Source: Bacillota bacterium (GTDB taxonomy: Bacteria > Bacillota > Clostridia > Christensenellales > SZUA-584). Taken from it: a DNA stretch of 64,000 bases. Each line of letters opens with the position of its first letter. Positions within the stretch are counted from its first letter, which is position 1. Location: positions 1-64,000 of the forward strand of contig JAEYZN010000004.1 of NCBI GenBank assembly GCA_023428025.1. Direction: 5' to 3'. Made by a program: the position numbers and the translations under genes. A model generated the notes under the pieces. That model was not told the DNA's origin and did no database searches. It saw nothing but the letters and a program-made list of their open reading frames with translations. This document shows, piece after piece, positions 1 through 8,264 of the stretch.

Positions 1-1059
1 GTGCTGCGCGCATTGTCGGACGATAACGTGAAGGTGACGGTGCAGATCGCCCCGGCGGTCCGCGCGGCGGTCAGCCGCGAGCTGGGAGACCCGTCGGACG
101 TGCACGCGATGGGCCGCATCGTCGCGGCGCTCCGTCGCATGGGCGTGGACGAGGTGTACGACACCGCCACCGGCGCGGACCTCACCGTGCTGGAGGAGGC
201 GGGCGAGCTGCTCCGCCGTCTGGACGACGACACCGGCGGCATGCCGCTGTTCACGTCCTGCTGCCCCGCGTGGGTGCAGTACTGCGAGAAGAATTATCCG
301 GAGCTGCTGCCGCACGTGTCCACCTGCCGCTCGCCCATGCAGATGTTCGCGTCCGTCATCAAGGCGCAGAGCGCGTCCTCCTCTTCCCGCAAGCACGTAC
401 ATGTGGCCATCATGCCCTGCACAGCCAAGAAGTTCGAGGCGGCCCGGCCGGAGTTCATGTTCGAGGGCGGCCCGGCTGTGGACTATGTCGTCTCCACGCA
501 GGGCCTCATCCGCATCATCAAGGAGTCCGGCATCGTGTTTGGCGAGCTGGAGCCCGAGGCGGTGGACATGCCGTTCGGCACCATGACGGGTGCGGGCGTG
601 ATCTTCGGCGTCACGGGCGGCGTCACGGAAGCGGTGCTGCGGCGCGTCTCTTACGACAAATCGTCCACGTCGCTCAAGGCGCTGTCGTTCACTGGCGTGC
701 GCGGCATGCAGGGCGTGAAGACAGCCTCGGTGACGGCGGGCGACCGGGAACTCAAAATCGCCGTGGTCAGCGGCCTGGGTAACGCGGCGGCGCTGATCAG
801 GCGCATCAAGGCGGGCGAGCATTACGACTTCGTCGAGGTGATGGCGTGCCCCGGCGGCTGCGTGAGCGGCGCGGGCCAGCCCTTCGCGGACTGGTCCGAG
901 AAGCAGACCCGCGGCGAGCGCCTCTACAGCGCCGACAAGCTGTGCAGCATCAAGCGCAGCGAGGAAAACCCGCTGATGATGTCGCTGTATGAAGGCGTCC
1001 TGAAGGGCCGCGTGCACGAGCTGCTGCACGTCCACTACGCGCAGGGGGTGGAAAAATGA
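1..1059 (+). CDS. [FeFe]-hydrogenase, H-cluster domain (5'-partial)
   Basis: This is the catalytic H-cluster domain of an iron-only hydrogenase, which reduces protons or oxidises H2 using ferredoxin-type electron donors. All three H-cluster signatures are visible: TSCCPAW near residue 84, MPCTAKKFE near 138, and MACPGGCVSGAGQP near 281. The L3 motif has GAGQP where GGGQP is usual. The reading frame is open to the window edge, and the domain begins only a few residues in (VQIAPAVRAA), so the N-terminal ferredoxin clusters expected for this family must lie upstream. The GTG at base 1 is therefore probably not the start. The stop overlaps the next gene by four bases (ATGA), which implies translational coupling to the small [2Fe-2S] protein. 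Family assignment is firm; the subgroup cannot be judged without the N-terminus. Confidence 0.95.
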   Translation: MLRALSDDNVKVTVQIAPAVRAAVSRELGDPSDVHAMGRIVAALRRMGVDEVYDTATGADLTVLEEAGELLRRLDDDTGGMPLFTSCCPAWVQYCEKNYPELLPHVSTCRSPMQMFASVIKAQSASSSSRKHVHVAIMPCTAKKFEAARPEFMFEGGPAVDYVVSTQGLIRIIKESGIVFGELEPEAVDMPFGTMTGAGVIFGVTGGVTEAVLRRVSYDKSSTSLKALSFTGVRGMQGVKTASVTAGDRELKIAVVSGLGNAAALIRRIKAGEHYDFVEVMACPGGCVSGAGQPFADWSEKQTRGERLYSADKLCSIKRSEENPLMMSLYEGVLKGRVHELLHVHYAQGVEK

Positions 1060-1304
1060 TCGAGCTTCGCGTCTGCATCGGCAGCTCCTGCCACCTCAAG
1101 GGTTCATACAACGTGATCCAGACGTTCCTCCAGCTCATCGAGGTGCACCGGCTTCACGACCGGATCGACTTCAAGAGCACGTTCTGCATGAAGCGGTGCG
1201 CGCACAGCGGCGTGGGGCTTGTCCTGAACAATGAGGCGTACCACATCGCGCCGAAAACCGCGCGGGAGTTCTTCAACACAACGGTGCTGCCGCTGGTAAG
1301 ATAA
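1056..1304 (+). CDS. small thioredoxin-like [2Fe-2S] ferredoxin
   Basis: This 82-residue protein has the four-cysteine pattern of thioredoxin-fold [2Fe-2S] proteins related to NuoE/HydC: CIGSSC near residues 7-12 and C-x3-C (CMKRC) near 44-48. It starts inside the last codons of the hydrogenase gene, so the two are almost certainly co-translated. By analogy with other hydrogenase clusters it should pass electrons to or from the hydrogenase. It lacks the helical N-terminal extension of full NuoE proteins. The electron-transfer role is inference from family and position. Confidence 0.85.
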   Translation: MIELRVCIGSSCHLKGSYNVIQTFLQLIEVHRLHDRIDFKSTFCMKRCAHSGVGLVLNNEAYHIAPKTAREFFNTTVLPLVR

Positions 1305-1424
1305 AACAGCTTCACGGTGGACGTCGCGCGCGCGCCGGGCCGCAATTACCGGATGCCGGGCAGCGTGTGACCGCCGCAGTGATGACATGTCCAAAAACAG
1401 AAAGAACCGACGCCCCCTCTCTGG

Positions 1425-1430
1425 TATAAT
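1425..1430 (+). promoter_or_regulatory. extended -10 promoter for ada
   Basis: TATAAT is preceded by TGG (extended -10) 37 bases before the ada start. No good -35 is visible 17 bases upstream, which fits an activator-dependent promoter such as self-activation by methylated Ada. The activation is inference. Confidence 0.55.
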
Positions 1431-1466
1431 GGGCTTAGACAAACGTAAGGGGGACGTGAACCGGAC

Positions 1467-2456
1467 ATGGACAATATCAGCGGCGAACACACGAAAAAGG
1501 GCTATTACGGCGTCACGACCACGGGCATATTCTGCCGGCTGGGCTGTCCGTCCCGCCCGCCGCTCAAAAAGAACACGGTGTTCTTCGACACGCCAGAGCA
1601 GGCGCTGGCCGCGGGCTTCCGCCCCTGCAAGCGCTGCCGCCCGGACCTTGCGGATTACCGGCCCGCCGCCGGGCTGGCCGCGCAGATCAAAGCGGCCCTC
1701 GACGCGGACGGCGGCCTGCGAAGCACCGCCGCGCTGGACGGCCTTGGCCTGTCGCAGCGGCGCATGAGTGAGGTTTTCCGAGAACAGTATGGCGTCACGC
1801 CCGCGAAATACGCCGACGGCCTTAAAGCGGATGCGGCCAAACGGCTGCTGGCAGACGGCACGCCCGTGCTGGACGCCGCGCTGCAGCTGGGGTTTGAGAG
1901 CGTGTCCGCGTTCTACGCCTTCTTCCACAAGCACGCGAAGGCCTCCCCCGGCGCATACCGGCGCGGCAAGGCCGAAGACACGGATACCCATTCCGGGGTG
2001 TACCGCACCGCCATCGGCCCCATGCGCATCGCGTCGGACGGGGGCGCGGTGACCTCGGTCAGCTACGCGCCCGACGCGGCGCCGGACACATGCGCGCCGG
2101 ATGCGCTGACGGACGAGGCGGCGCGGCAGCTGGAGGAATACTTCGCGGGCAGGCGGCAACAGTTCACCGTCCCGCTGCGCCCGCGCGGCACGGCCTTTCA
2201 GCAGGCGGTGTGGCAGGCGCTACTCACCATCCCCTACGGGCATACGCGCAGCTACGGCCAGATCGCGGCGCAGGTGGGCAACGCCAACGCCAGCCGGGCC
2301 GTGGGCATGGCGAACAACAAAAATCCGCTGATGGTCTTCGTGCCGTGCCACCGCGTGGTGGGCGCGGACGGTTCGCTGGTGGGCTACGCCGCGGGTCTGG
2401 ATGTAAAGCGGCGGCTGCTGGAGCTGGAGCGGCAACACGCCGATATGCCGGGGTAA
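1467..2456 (+). CDS. ada: Ada: methyl-phosphotriester/O6-methylguanine repair and regulator
   Basis: This is a full three-part Ada protein of 329 residues. The N-terminal zinc domain carries Cys23, Cys27, Cys54 and Cys57 in TTGIFCRLGCPS and FRPCKRCRPD. Next comes an AraC-type helix-turn-helix region (about 75-165). The C-terminal O6-alkylguanine-DNA methyltransferase domain has the acceptor Cys294 in PCHRVVG. In this family the N-terminal Cys takes methyl groups from phosphotriesters and converts the protein to an activator of its own promoter, while the C-terminal Cys repairs O6-methylguanine. The N-terminus is about 15 residues shorter than E. coli Ada. The ATG is preceded by AGGGGG about 13 bases away, a rather long spacing. 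Confidence 0.95.
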   Translation: MDNISGEHTKKGYYGVTTTGIFCRLGCPSRPPLKKNTVFFDTPEQALAAGFRPCKRCRPDLADYRPAAGLAAQIKAALDADGGLRSTAALDGLGLSQRRMSEVFREQYGVTPAKYADGLKADAAKRLLADGTPVLDAALQLGFESVSAFYAFFHKHAKASPGAYRRGKAEDTDTHSGVYRTAIGPMRIASDGGAVTSVSYAPDAAPDTCAPDALTDEAARQLEEYFAGRRQQFTVPLRPRGTAFQQAVWQALLTIPYGHTRSYGQIAAQVGNANASRAVGMANNKNPLMVFVPCHRVVGADGSLVGYAAGLDVKRRLLELERQHADMPG

Positions 2457-2838
2457 AGAGCCTTTGAACGTATACCAGGGGCTTTGGCCCGGTGCTTTCG
2501 GAGGGGCTGTCCCTTGGGCATAAGGGAGGCATGACTGCGAACGGGTATAGCGGGCGGGCACGGAGACCCGCCCCTACGGATGACAGCACGATGGACGCAA
2601 CGCTGTCTGTGCATGGCTGCTGGGACGGCTTTCCGCTCCAAAAAGACTTCGTCCTTTGGGGTAGAGGCACCTTCTTCTCAAGGAGAAGACTTATCTCTCC
2701 TGCTGATTAATTCCACACAAAGGCCATATCTCCATAGTCTAAGCTTTTTGGAACTCCCGGCTGTGCCGGGAGTTCTCGTATACAAAAAGAGCGGGCCGCG
2801 CCTCTCCGGCGCGCGCACCGCCCTTGTATTACCGCTGT
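2457..2838. repeat. intergenic repeats between ada and the GntR gene
   Basis: No gene is supported here. Bases 2551-2574 form a REP-like inverted repeat (CGGGCGGG ... CCCGCCCC). Bases 2731-2775 hold a motif also found at 10110-10133 (TCCATAG followed by AAGCTTTTTGG), here followed by a perfect 10-bp stem GAACTCCCGG/CCGGGAGTTC with a 5-base loop. Neither flank of that stem has a proper T-tract, so it is not called a terminator. Confidence 0.55.
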
Positions 2839-3216
2839 CTATTCTTCGCTGTCGTAGTATTTTCTCACCAGCTCCACCAGCTCGTCCGCGCTGAGCCCGA
2901 GAGACTTGTAATACCCGATGTCCTTCTTCAGTTTGTCCAGCGCCATCTCGTCCCGCTTGACGGACAGCTCGGCGGCCTTCAGCGGGGCCACGAAGCAGCC
3001 CTTGCCCACCATGGTATGGATGAAGCCGGAGCGCTCCAGCTCCTCCCACGCCTTCTTCACGGTGATCACGCTGATGCGCAGCTCCTTGGCCACCGTGCGG
3101 ATGGGCGGCAGGCACAGGCCCTCCTGCAGCTGCCCCTTGATGATCTGGGACGATATCTGCTCGAACAGCTGCTGGTATATCGGCTTATCCGATGCGGCGG
3201 ATATCACGATATCCAT
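2839..3216 (-). CDS. GntR-family regulator, YtrA type
   Basis: A 125-residue regulator with an N-terminal winged helix (YQQLFEQISSQIIKGQL, then PPIRTVAKELRIS and a wing near KGCFV) and only a short C-terminal helical tail (about 75-125). That is the size and plan of YtrA-type GntR proteins, which usually repress a neighbouring ABC transporter. I use the ATG at 3216 because it gives the canonical N-terminus MDIVISAASDKPIYQQL; a longer start 57 bases upstream would add a non-conserved leader. It is the third gene of the minus-strand unit, whereas YtrA-type regulators usually come first. The likely target is the palindrome at 4809-4828. Confidence 0.88.
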   Translation of the reverse strand: MDIVISAASDKPIYQQLFEQISSQIIKGQLQEGLCLPPIRTVAKELRISVITVKKAWEELERSGFIHTMVGKGCFVAPLKAAELSVKRDEMALDKLKKDIGYYKSLGLSADELVELVRKYYDSEE

Positions 3217-3221
3217 GGGCG

Positions 3222-3869
3222 CTACAGGTCCACCTTCTCGAATCTCTTCGCGGACATTCTGTACGCCAGCCACGTCAGCAGCGCGTAGATGACGATACCG
3301 GCGGCCAGCACCGGCAGCTGGCGGACGAGCGCTTCGCCGCTGATGCCGTCCAGCACATGCGCCGCCGCGGGCACGGCCGCCACCAGCGTTTCAATCGCGG
3401 CGGCAAACAGCACGGACACGATCACCGCGACGAAAATCGGCGCCCCCACCTTGTAGGCGGTTTTGTAATGCATCGGGAAGAACACCACGTTGAACAGGCC
3501 GTACATCGCCAGCACGCAGCCGAGATAGGCAACGTTGGCATCGAGCACGAAATTGCCGCCGGGATATATCATCCGGTTGAATATGGAAAACACCGCGGCC
3601 GACGCCACCTGCGTGAGTTCGAGCAGTGTGACGGACAGCACGCGCGCGCCCACCACGTCGCGCTTTCTGACGGGCAGCATCACCGCAAAGCCGGTGTCGT
3701 TCTGCGCCTTGGCGAATGTGAATATGTTGGGCACGGCGAAGAAGAAAAAGTACATCATGGCGATGAAATACAGCCATTGGGGTATCAGCAGCAGCAGGCC
3801 GGACAGCGTCATAAGAAAATACAGCGGGCTGATGACAAGGCGGAATTCCTTATACAGCAGGTTCTTCAT
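3222..3869 (-). CDS. ABC-2 type exporter permease
   Basis: A 215-residue integral membrane protein with about six hydrophobic segments and no other domains. It follows the ATPase gene with a 20-base overlap and has a good GGAGG six to seven bases before its ATG. It is most likely the membrane half of the transporter whose ATPase is encoded upstream and whose regulator is encoded downstream. Substrate unknown; related YtrA-linked systems respond to cell-wall-active compounds, but nothing in this sequence fixes the substrate. Confidence 0.85.
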   Translation of the reverse strand: MKNLLYKEFRLVISPLYFLMTLSGLLLLIPQWLYFIAMMYFFFFAVPNIFTFAKAQNDTGFAVMLPVRKRDVVGARVLSVTLLELTQVASAAVFSIFNRMIYPGGNFVLDANVAYLGCVLAMYGLFNVVFFPMHYKTAYKVGAPIFVAVIVSVLFAAAIETLVAAVPAAAHVLDGISGEALVRQLPVLAAGIVIYALLTWLAYRMSAKRFEKVDL

Positions 3870-4716
3870 AGAGGGCCTCCTTCTTCGCGTGATAGATCAT
3901 GATCTCCTCCAGGCTGGGCGGCTCCGCCGCCAGCGCGTCCGCCGGCTTCAGGTCCTCCGTCCTGATAAGCCCCGTGAACCCGAACGCGTGCGTCTTGCTG
4001 GCGACCAGCCGTCCGGCCACGCCGCCCAGCTGCTCCGGCGTGCCCTTCACCAAACGGTAGGCCGCCAGCAGTTCGTCCTTGGCGCGGCTCTCAATGATCC
4101 GGCCGTTCTCGATGTAGGTGATGAAGTCGGCACATTTTTCCAGGTCGCTCGTGATGTGCGTGGAGAAGAGGATGCTCCGCTCGCCGTCCTCGATCAGCTC
4201 CTGAAACAGCTCCAGCAGGTTGTCGCGCGCCACCGGGTCCAGGCCGCTGGTGGGTTCGTCCAGCAGCAGCAGCCGGGCGTGGTGCGACAGCGCCAGCACC
4301 AGCGAATACTTGACGCGCATGCCGTGCGACAGCTCCGAAGGCCGCTTGTTCCCGTCCAGCCCGAACCGCCGCATGTACGCCTCGTAAACGGCGTCGTCCC
4401 AGTCGTCGTAGAACCGGCGCGCCACCTCGGTGATCGTGCGGATCTTCGTTTTGCCGTAATAATCCACGCCGCCGAACGTAAACCCGATGCGCTGCTTGAG
4501 CTCACGCTCGTTCGTTCCAAAATCCCGCCCCAATACGTGCACGCTACCGCCGTCGTTGTGCACCAGTCCCAGCATCGTCTTGAGCGTCGTCGTCTTGCCC
4601 GCGCCGTTCGCGCCGATGAAGCCCATGATGTAGCCCGTGTCCAGCGAGAACGACACATCCTTCAGCCTGAACTTTTCGTAATTCTTGCACAGGTTCTGCA
4701 CGGATAGAATCTGCAT
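3850..4716 (-). CDS. ABC transporter ATPase
   Basis: A 288-residue ABC ATPase. Walker A is GANGAGKTT near residue 37, the signature is LSHGM near 135, and Walker B with the catalytic Glu is LLLLDEPTSGLDP. The H-loop is in FSTHI. The C-terminal 70 residues form the extension typical of drug or bacitracin-type exporters. The ATG at 4716 is chosen because AAGGAGG lies seven bases upstream; an in-frame ATG at 4779 would add 21 residues upstream of that site. First gene of the unit, driven by the promoter at 4824-4852. Confidence 0.93.
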   Translation of the reverse strand: MQILSVQNLCKNYEKFRLKDVSFSLDTGYIMGFIGANGAGKTTTLKTMLGLVHNDGGSVHVLGRDFGTNERELKQRIGFTFGGVDYYGKTKIRTITEVARRFYDDWDDAVYEAYMRRFGLDGNKRPSELSHGMRVKYSLVLALSHHARLLLLDEPTSGLDPVARDNLLELFQELIEDGERSILFSTHITSDLEKCADFITYIENGRIIESRAKDELLAAYRLVKGTPEQLGGVAGRLVASKTHAFGFTGLIRTEDLKPADALAAEPPSLEEIMIYHAKKEALYEEPAV

Positions 4717-4808
4717 TGGCAACCTCCTTTTATCTAACAGGCCATACCGACCAAAAATCTGGCAATCCGTATAATGCACAAGCTATGCCGGCCAGCATTA
4801 AATTGTGT

Positions 4809-4828
4809 ATATCGTGCATGCACAATAT
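4809..4828. promoter_or_regulatory. palindromic operator of the GntR/ABC unit
   Basis: The perfect 10-bp palindrome GTGCATGCAC sits inside a 20-bp near-palindrome, ATAT-C-GTGCATGCAC-A-ATAT, with one mismatched pair. It overlaps the -10 hexamer of the ABC promoter, the position expected for a repressor site. The YtrA-type regulator encoded at 2839-3216 is the obvious candidate ligand (inference). Confidence 0.6.
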
Positions 4829-4852
4829 ATCATCGTGTTGCGCCGCTGTCAA
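4824..4852 (-). promoter_or_regulatory. promoter of the ABC/GntR operon
   Basis: On the minus strand TTGACA (4852-4847) is followed after exactly 17 bases by TATATT (4829-4824). This is a near-consensus sigma-A promoter about 110 bases before the ATPase start. Confidence 0.75.
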
Positions 4853-4965
4853 TAGGCCACTATATTTTCACAGTATTTATTGTCTTGCGTTTTGCGGGCG
4901 GCGTATCCAAATCCAATATAAGTGCCAGAATATAGACAAATCGCTACAATGAAAACAGGCCTCCG

Positions 4966-5595
4966 TTGAAAAGCAAAACCACCTGGCATGCCGCCGCATC
5001 CGCCCTGCTCGCCATACTCGCCTTTTGGGCCGTTGTGGCCGTTTTGCTCAGTCTGGGCGCGGTGGGCGGTTCTTCCCCGTTCGCTTCGTTCATCATGACG
5101 CTTTCTTTGCGCGCGGGCGACACCGCCGTTATCGTCGGCCTTTGCGCGCTGCTCGTCATCCTCCCGCGGTCCCGGCACACCATCGCGCTGCCGGTCTGCG
5201 CCGCCGCCATCGTCTCGTCGGCGGTGTACACGCTGCTGAAGATCCTCCTCACCACGGAGCCGCTCACGCTGATGAAGCTGATCTGCGATTCCCACAACGC
5301 CTTCCCCAGCGGGCACGCCATCAACAACGCCGCCCGGTATACGATGCTGACGCTCCAGGCCTTTGTCTGGCTGCGGCGCAAGCCCGGCCAAGCGCTGCTG
5401 GCCGCCGCCTTCATGCTGCTCATAATGGGCGCCGGCTTCAGCCGCGTCTATCTGGGCATTCATACCGGAGACGTGCTGGGCGGCTGGCTGATCAGCTTTT
5501 GTCTGGCCTTTGCGGTCTTTGCCTTTATGGAGCGCCTCCATGGCCCTCAACGACCTCCAAGTAAAATTTTGTATCGCATATCCTTTTTAAATTGA
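4966..5595 (+). CDS. PAP2-family membrane phosphatase
   Basis: A 209-residue membrane protein with the lipid-phosphatase signatures. FPSGHA near residue 111 carries the catalytic-site His, and SRVYLGIHTGDVLGGW near 163 carries the second His and the Asp. Six hydrophobic segments surround them. Such enzymes dephosphorylate lipid phosphates such as undecaprenyl pyrophosphate or phosphatidic acid. The only start after the last upstream in-frame stop is a TTG, without a strong ribosome binding site. The stop codon overlaps the -35 of the next promoter, so the gene is likely separate from what follows. Substrate is not resolvable from sequence. Confidence 0.85.
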   Translation: MKSKTTWHAAASALLAILAFWAVVAVLLSLGAVGGSSPFASFIMTLSLRAGDTAVIVGLCALLVILPRSRHTIALPVCAAAIVSSAVYTLLKILLTTEPLTLMKLICDSHNAFPSGHAINNAARYTMLTLQAFVWLRRKPGQALLAAAFMLLIMGAGFSRVYLGIHTGDVLGGWLISFCLAFAVFAFMERLHGPQRPPSKILYRISFLN

Positions 5596-5620
5596 CTTCC
5601 GATTTTGTTGGTTATATTAT
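5592..5620 (+). promoter_or_regulatory. promoter of the aminotransferase/ROK operon
   Basis: TTGACT (5592-5597) and TATTAT (5615-5620) are separated by 17 bases. The promoter overlaps the PAP2 stop codon and is directly abutted by the palindrome at 5617-5639. Confidence 0.7.
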
Positions 5621-5639
5621 TTATTCAGTGAATAAATAA
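5617..5639. promoter_or_regulatory. ROK-type operator
   Basis: A perfect 23-bp palindrome with half-site TTATTTATTCA around a central G. Its outer TTATTT/AAATAA matches the operator style known for ROK repressors such as NagC and Mlc. It overlaps the -10 and start region of the promoter for an operon whose second gene is a ROK regulator. Autoregulation is therefore the simplest reading (inference). Confidence 0.7.
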
Positions 5640-5653
5640 AAAGGAAGGTTCAT

Positions 5654-6964
5654 ATGGCAAAGAAGCAATCGGACTTCAGATACAACACGGGCGACACCAG
5701 GGTGCCGTGGGCGGCGGTCGGCGAAAACTATCATGCGGATGATGTGGCCGGGTTTGTCCGCTTTCTGATGCAGGGCGGCGGGGATGATTACGAGCAGGCC
5801 TTCCGCCGGGTGGAGGAAAGCCTCGCGGCGCTTCAGGCGCTGTCGCATCCGCCGGGCAAGCTGTCGCTCGGGGAACAGGTCGCGGCGACGGAGGCGGCGG
5901 CAGACCGGTATCTCGGCGTTGAGGGCAGCGTGTTTGTGACCAACGCCACCGCCGGTTTCGAGATCGCCTACAAGTATGCCAACCTCCGGCCGGGCGACGA
6001 GGTGATCGTGCCCGCCGTCACGTTCATCGCGACGATGGCGTATCCGCTGTCCGTCGGGGCCAAGGTGGTGTTCGCGGACGTGGACCCCGTCACCGTCAAC
6101 ATCGACGTGAAGGACGTGGAACGCAAGCTCACGCCCAATACCAGGATGGTGGTGCCGGTGCACATCGGCGGGTATCCGGCGGACATGCAGCCGCTGATGG
6201 CGCTGTGCCGCGCGCGCGGCGTTCTGGTGCTGGAGGACACGGCGCACGCGTTCGGCGCACAATACAAGGGGCAAAAGGCGGGCACCATCGGGGACTTCGG
6301 CGCATACAGCTTCCACGAGGTCAAGAACATCACGTCGTTCGGAGAAGGCGGCATCGTCACCACCAACGTTCCGGGCTTCAAGGACGACATGAAGCGGGCG
6401 CGCTTCTTCGGGCTGGACTTCTCCTCCCCCATCGACAACTGGCTGTACAACGTGACGGCCATCCGGGGCAGATACGGCCCGTTTGTCGCGGGCAATTATT
6501 CCACGACGGAAATACAGGCGCTGGGCCTGAGGCTTCAGATCGCGCGCAACGACGCGATCATCGCCAGCCGCAGGCGGGCGGCGGAATACCTGAACAGCCG
6601 CTTCGCGCAGGACGACGCGATCATTCCCCAGAGCCTCGGGAGCGCGGACATCGTCCCCACCTTCCACCTGTATCTGCTGCAGATCGATCCCCAGAAGGCG
6701 GGCGGGGACATCCGGCGGCTGAAAAAGCTCCTCACGGAAAAAGGCGTCACCAACATCCCGCATTTTGGGCCTTTATACCGCTTTCAGGTTGTGCGGGATA
6801 TGGGGTATAATGTCGATGAGATCGCCCAGGGGTGCCCGGTCTGTGAGGAGGTTTTTTACAGGCGCTTCACCCATTTGCCGATCTACGGCTTGACCGGCGG
6901 GCAGCTGGAATACATGGCGGACGCGGTGCTCGAGTCGTTAAAAGAGATGCGGGGAGGCAGATAG
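5654..6964 (+). CDS. DegT/DnrJ/EryC1/StrS-family PLP aminotransferase
   Basis: A 436-residue PLP enzyme of the sugar/cyclitol aminotransferase family. Visible landmarks are the cofactor-binding loop TNATAGFEIA, the Asp of LVLEDTAHAFGA that contacts the pyridine ring, and the Schiff-base lysine in SFHEVKNITSFGEGG. These enzymes transfer an amino group to keto-sugars or keto-cyclitols. AAGGAAGG lies a few bases before the ATG. The stop is two bases before the ROK start, so the two genes are translationally linked. No other sugar-modifying genes are adjacent, so the substrate is unknown; an aminosugar or inositol derivative is plausible from the ROK partner. Confidence 0.9.
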   Translation: MAKKQSDFRYNTGDTRVPWAAVGENYHADDVAGFVRFLMQGGGDDYEQAFRRVEESLAALQALSHPPGKLSLGEQVAATEAAADRYLGVEGSVFVTNATAGFEIAYKYANLRPGDEVIVPAVTFIATMAYPLSVGAKVVFADVDPVTVNIDVKDVERKLTPNTRMVVPVHIGGYPADMQPLMALCRARGVLVLEDTAHAFGAQYKGQKAGTIGDFGAYSFHEVKNITSFGEGGIVTTNVPGFKDDMKRARFFGLDFSSPIDNWLYNVTAIRGRYGPFVAGNYSTTEIQALGLRLQIARNDAIIASRRRAAEYLNSRFAQDDAIIPQSLGSADIVPTFHLYLLQIDPQKAGGDIRRLKKLLTEKGVTNIPHFGPLYRFQVVRDMGYNVDEIAQGCPVCEEVFYRRFTHLPIYGLTGGQLEYMADAVLESLKEMRGGR

Positions 6965-6966
6965 TT

Positions 6967-8130
6967 TTGAACGAGCCTGCGCCAAGCAAGCAGCTGATGC
7001 AGAAGATGAACCGCCTGAAGGTGCTGGATGCCATCAAACGCTCGGAGGGCATCACCCGCCCGGCGCTCGCCCGGCAGACCGGGCTCAGCATGGCGTCCAT
7101 CACCAACATCGTGTCGTATCTGAAGGCCCGGGATGTGGTGAGCGAAACGGAGCATGAGGAGGAAGGCAAGCTGGGCCGCAAGGCCGCGCTGCTCCGCTGC
7201 AAATACACCGCTTACGACGTGGTGTGCGTGAAGATCGAGACCGGCGGGCTGACCCTGTCCCTGACGGATTTGGCCGGGGCGGTCAAGCGTATTGAGAAAA
7301 AGGACGCTGCCGGCACGGGCGACGCGTTCACCGGATACCTCAGGGAGGAGATCGGGCGCTTCGTGCGCTCCTGCGCGACCGGCGCCACGCTGGCCGTGGG
7401 CGTCGCCGTGTCCGGCCTGGTGCTGAACGGCGGCGATTACGTGCTGTCGGCAGCGCTTAAGTGGGAAGCGTCCGGCCTGAAACGGCAGCTCGAGGAGGAC
7501 GCCGGGCTGCCGGTCGTGATCTTCAACATATCCACGTCCAACGCGCTGTTCAGCTGCACGGCCACAGCGTCGGCGGCGCTGGGCAACGTGGTGTTTGTGG
7601 ACCTCGACAGCGGCGTCGGCGCGATCCAGCTCTGCCGGGGCCGTGTCAACCGGCTGGCGGTGGGCGAGATCGGCCACACCACGGTGGAGAAGGACGGCGC
7701 GCTGTGCTTTTGCGGCAACCGCGGCTGTCTGGAGCTGATGTGCTCGCCGGAACGCATCATCAGCGCGGCGCAGGCGGCGGCGGGCCAAGCGGCCGGCAGT
7801 CTCGCGGCGGCGTTTGAATGGGCGGCGGCGGACAGCGCCGTGCGGGCCGCGGTGGACGGGTGCCTCGAATATCTCGGCATCGCGGTGGCCAATGTGATCA
7901 ATGTGTTTCTGCCGGAGAAGGTTATCATCAACTACGCGGACCTGTACGCGCACGGCTATGTGCACGAATACGTGGCGGGCTGTGTGCAGCGGCGTGTCCG
8001 CCAAGCCCTGACCGGCAGTGTGGCGCTGGAGCGTGTGCTGGTCAGCGACGCGGACAAGCTCACCGGCATCGCGCAGTACGTGATCGACACGATTTTCGAC
8101 CTGTCATTTCCAGGAAATATCATCGCGTGA
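6967..8130 (+). CDS. ROK-family transcriptional regulator
   Basis: A 387-residue ROK protein. Residues 15-60 form a winged helix (ITRPALARQTGLSMASITNIVSYL), followed by the sugar-kinase-like ROK fold. The zinc motif is CFCGNRGCLE near residue 236, next to the GEIGHTT segment. The start is TTG with GGGAGG about ten bases upstream. Members with the DNA-binding domain are repressors released by a sugar or aminosugar. It probably controls its own operon through the palindrome at 5617-5639. Confidence 0.9.
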   Translation: MNEPAPSKQLMQKMNRLKVLDAIKRSEGITRPALARQTGLSMASITNIVSYLKARDVVSETEHEEEGKLGRKAALLRCKYTAYDVVCVKIETGGLTLSLTDLAGAVKRIEKKDAAGTGDAFTGYLREEIGRFVRSCATGATLAVGVAVSGLVLNGGDYVLSAALKWEASGLKRQLEEDAGLPVVIFNISTSNALFSCTATASAALGNVVFVDLDSGVGAIQLCRGRVNRLAVGEIGHTTVEKDGALCFCGNRGCLELMCSPERIISAAQAAAGQAAGSLAAAFEWAAADSAVRAAVDGCLEYLGIAVANVINVFLPEKVIINYADLYAHGYVHEYVAGCVQRRVRQALTGSVALERVLVSDADKLTGIAQYVIDTIFDLSFPGNIIA

Positions 8131-8165
8131 ACCGGCCGTTCGCGGCTTAAGCCGCTTCGCCGGGC

Positions 8166-8183
8166 GACGGCTCGCCGTCTTTT
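8166..8183 (+). terminator. possible weak terminator of the ROK operon
   Basis: A short GACGG/CCGTC stem with a 4-base loop is followed by TTTT. A second small stem (CGCGGCTTAAGCCGC) lies just upstream. It is short, hence low confidence. Confidence 0.4.
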
Positions 8184-8196
8184 GAGGGAAGCGCCC

Positions 8197-8225
8197 TTGA
8201 CATCGCTTCCTTTTGTTCATATACT
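8197..8225 (+). promoter_or_regulatory. promoter of the first L,D-transpeptidase
   Basis: TTGACA (8197-8202), 17 bases, then TATACT (8220-8225), 40 bases before the TTG start. Confidence 0.8.
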
Positions 8226-8264
8226 TTGAATATCACTAGAGTTTTCCATTCGCGGAGGTGCGAT

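Noticed and set aside
2751..2775. Perfect 10-bp hairpin as a terminator for ada or the GntR unit
   Set aside because: Neither strand has a T-tract directly after the stem; it fits better as part of a dispersed repeat.
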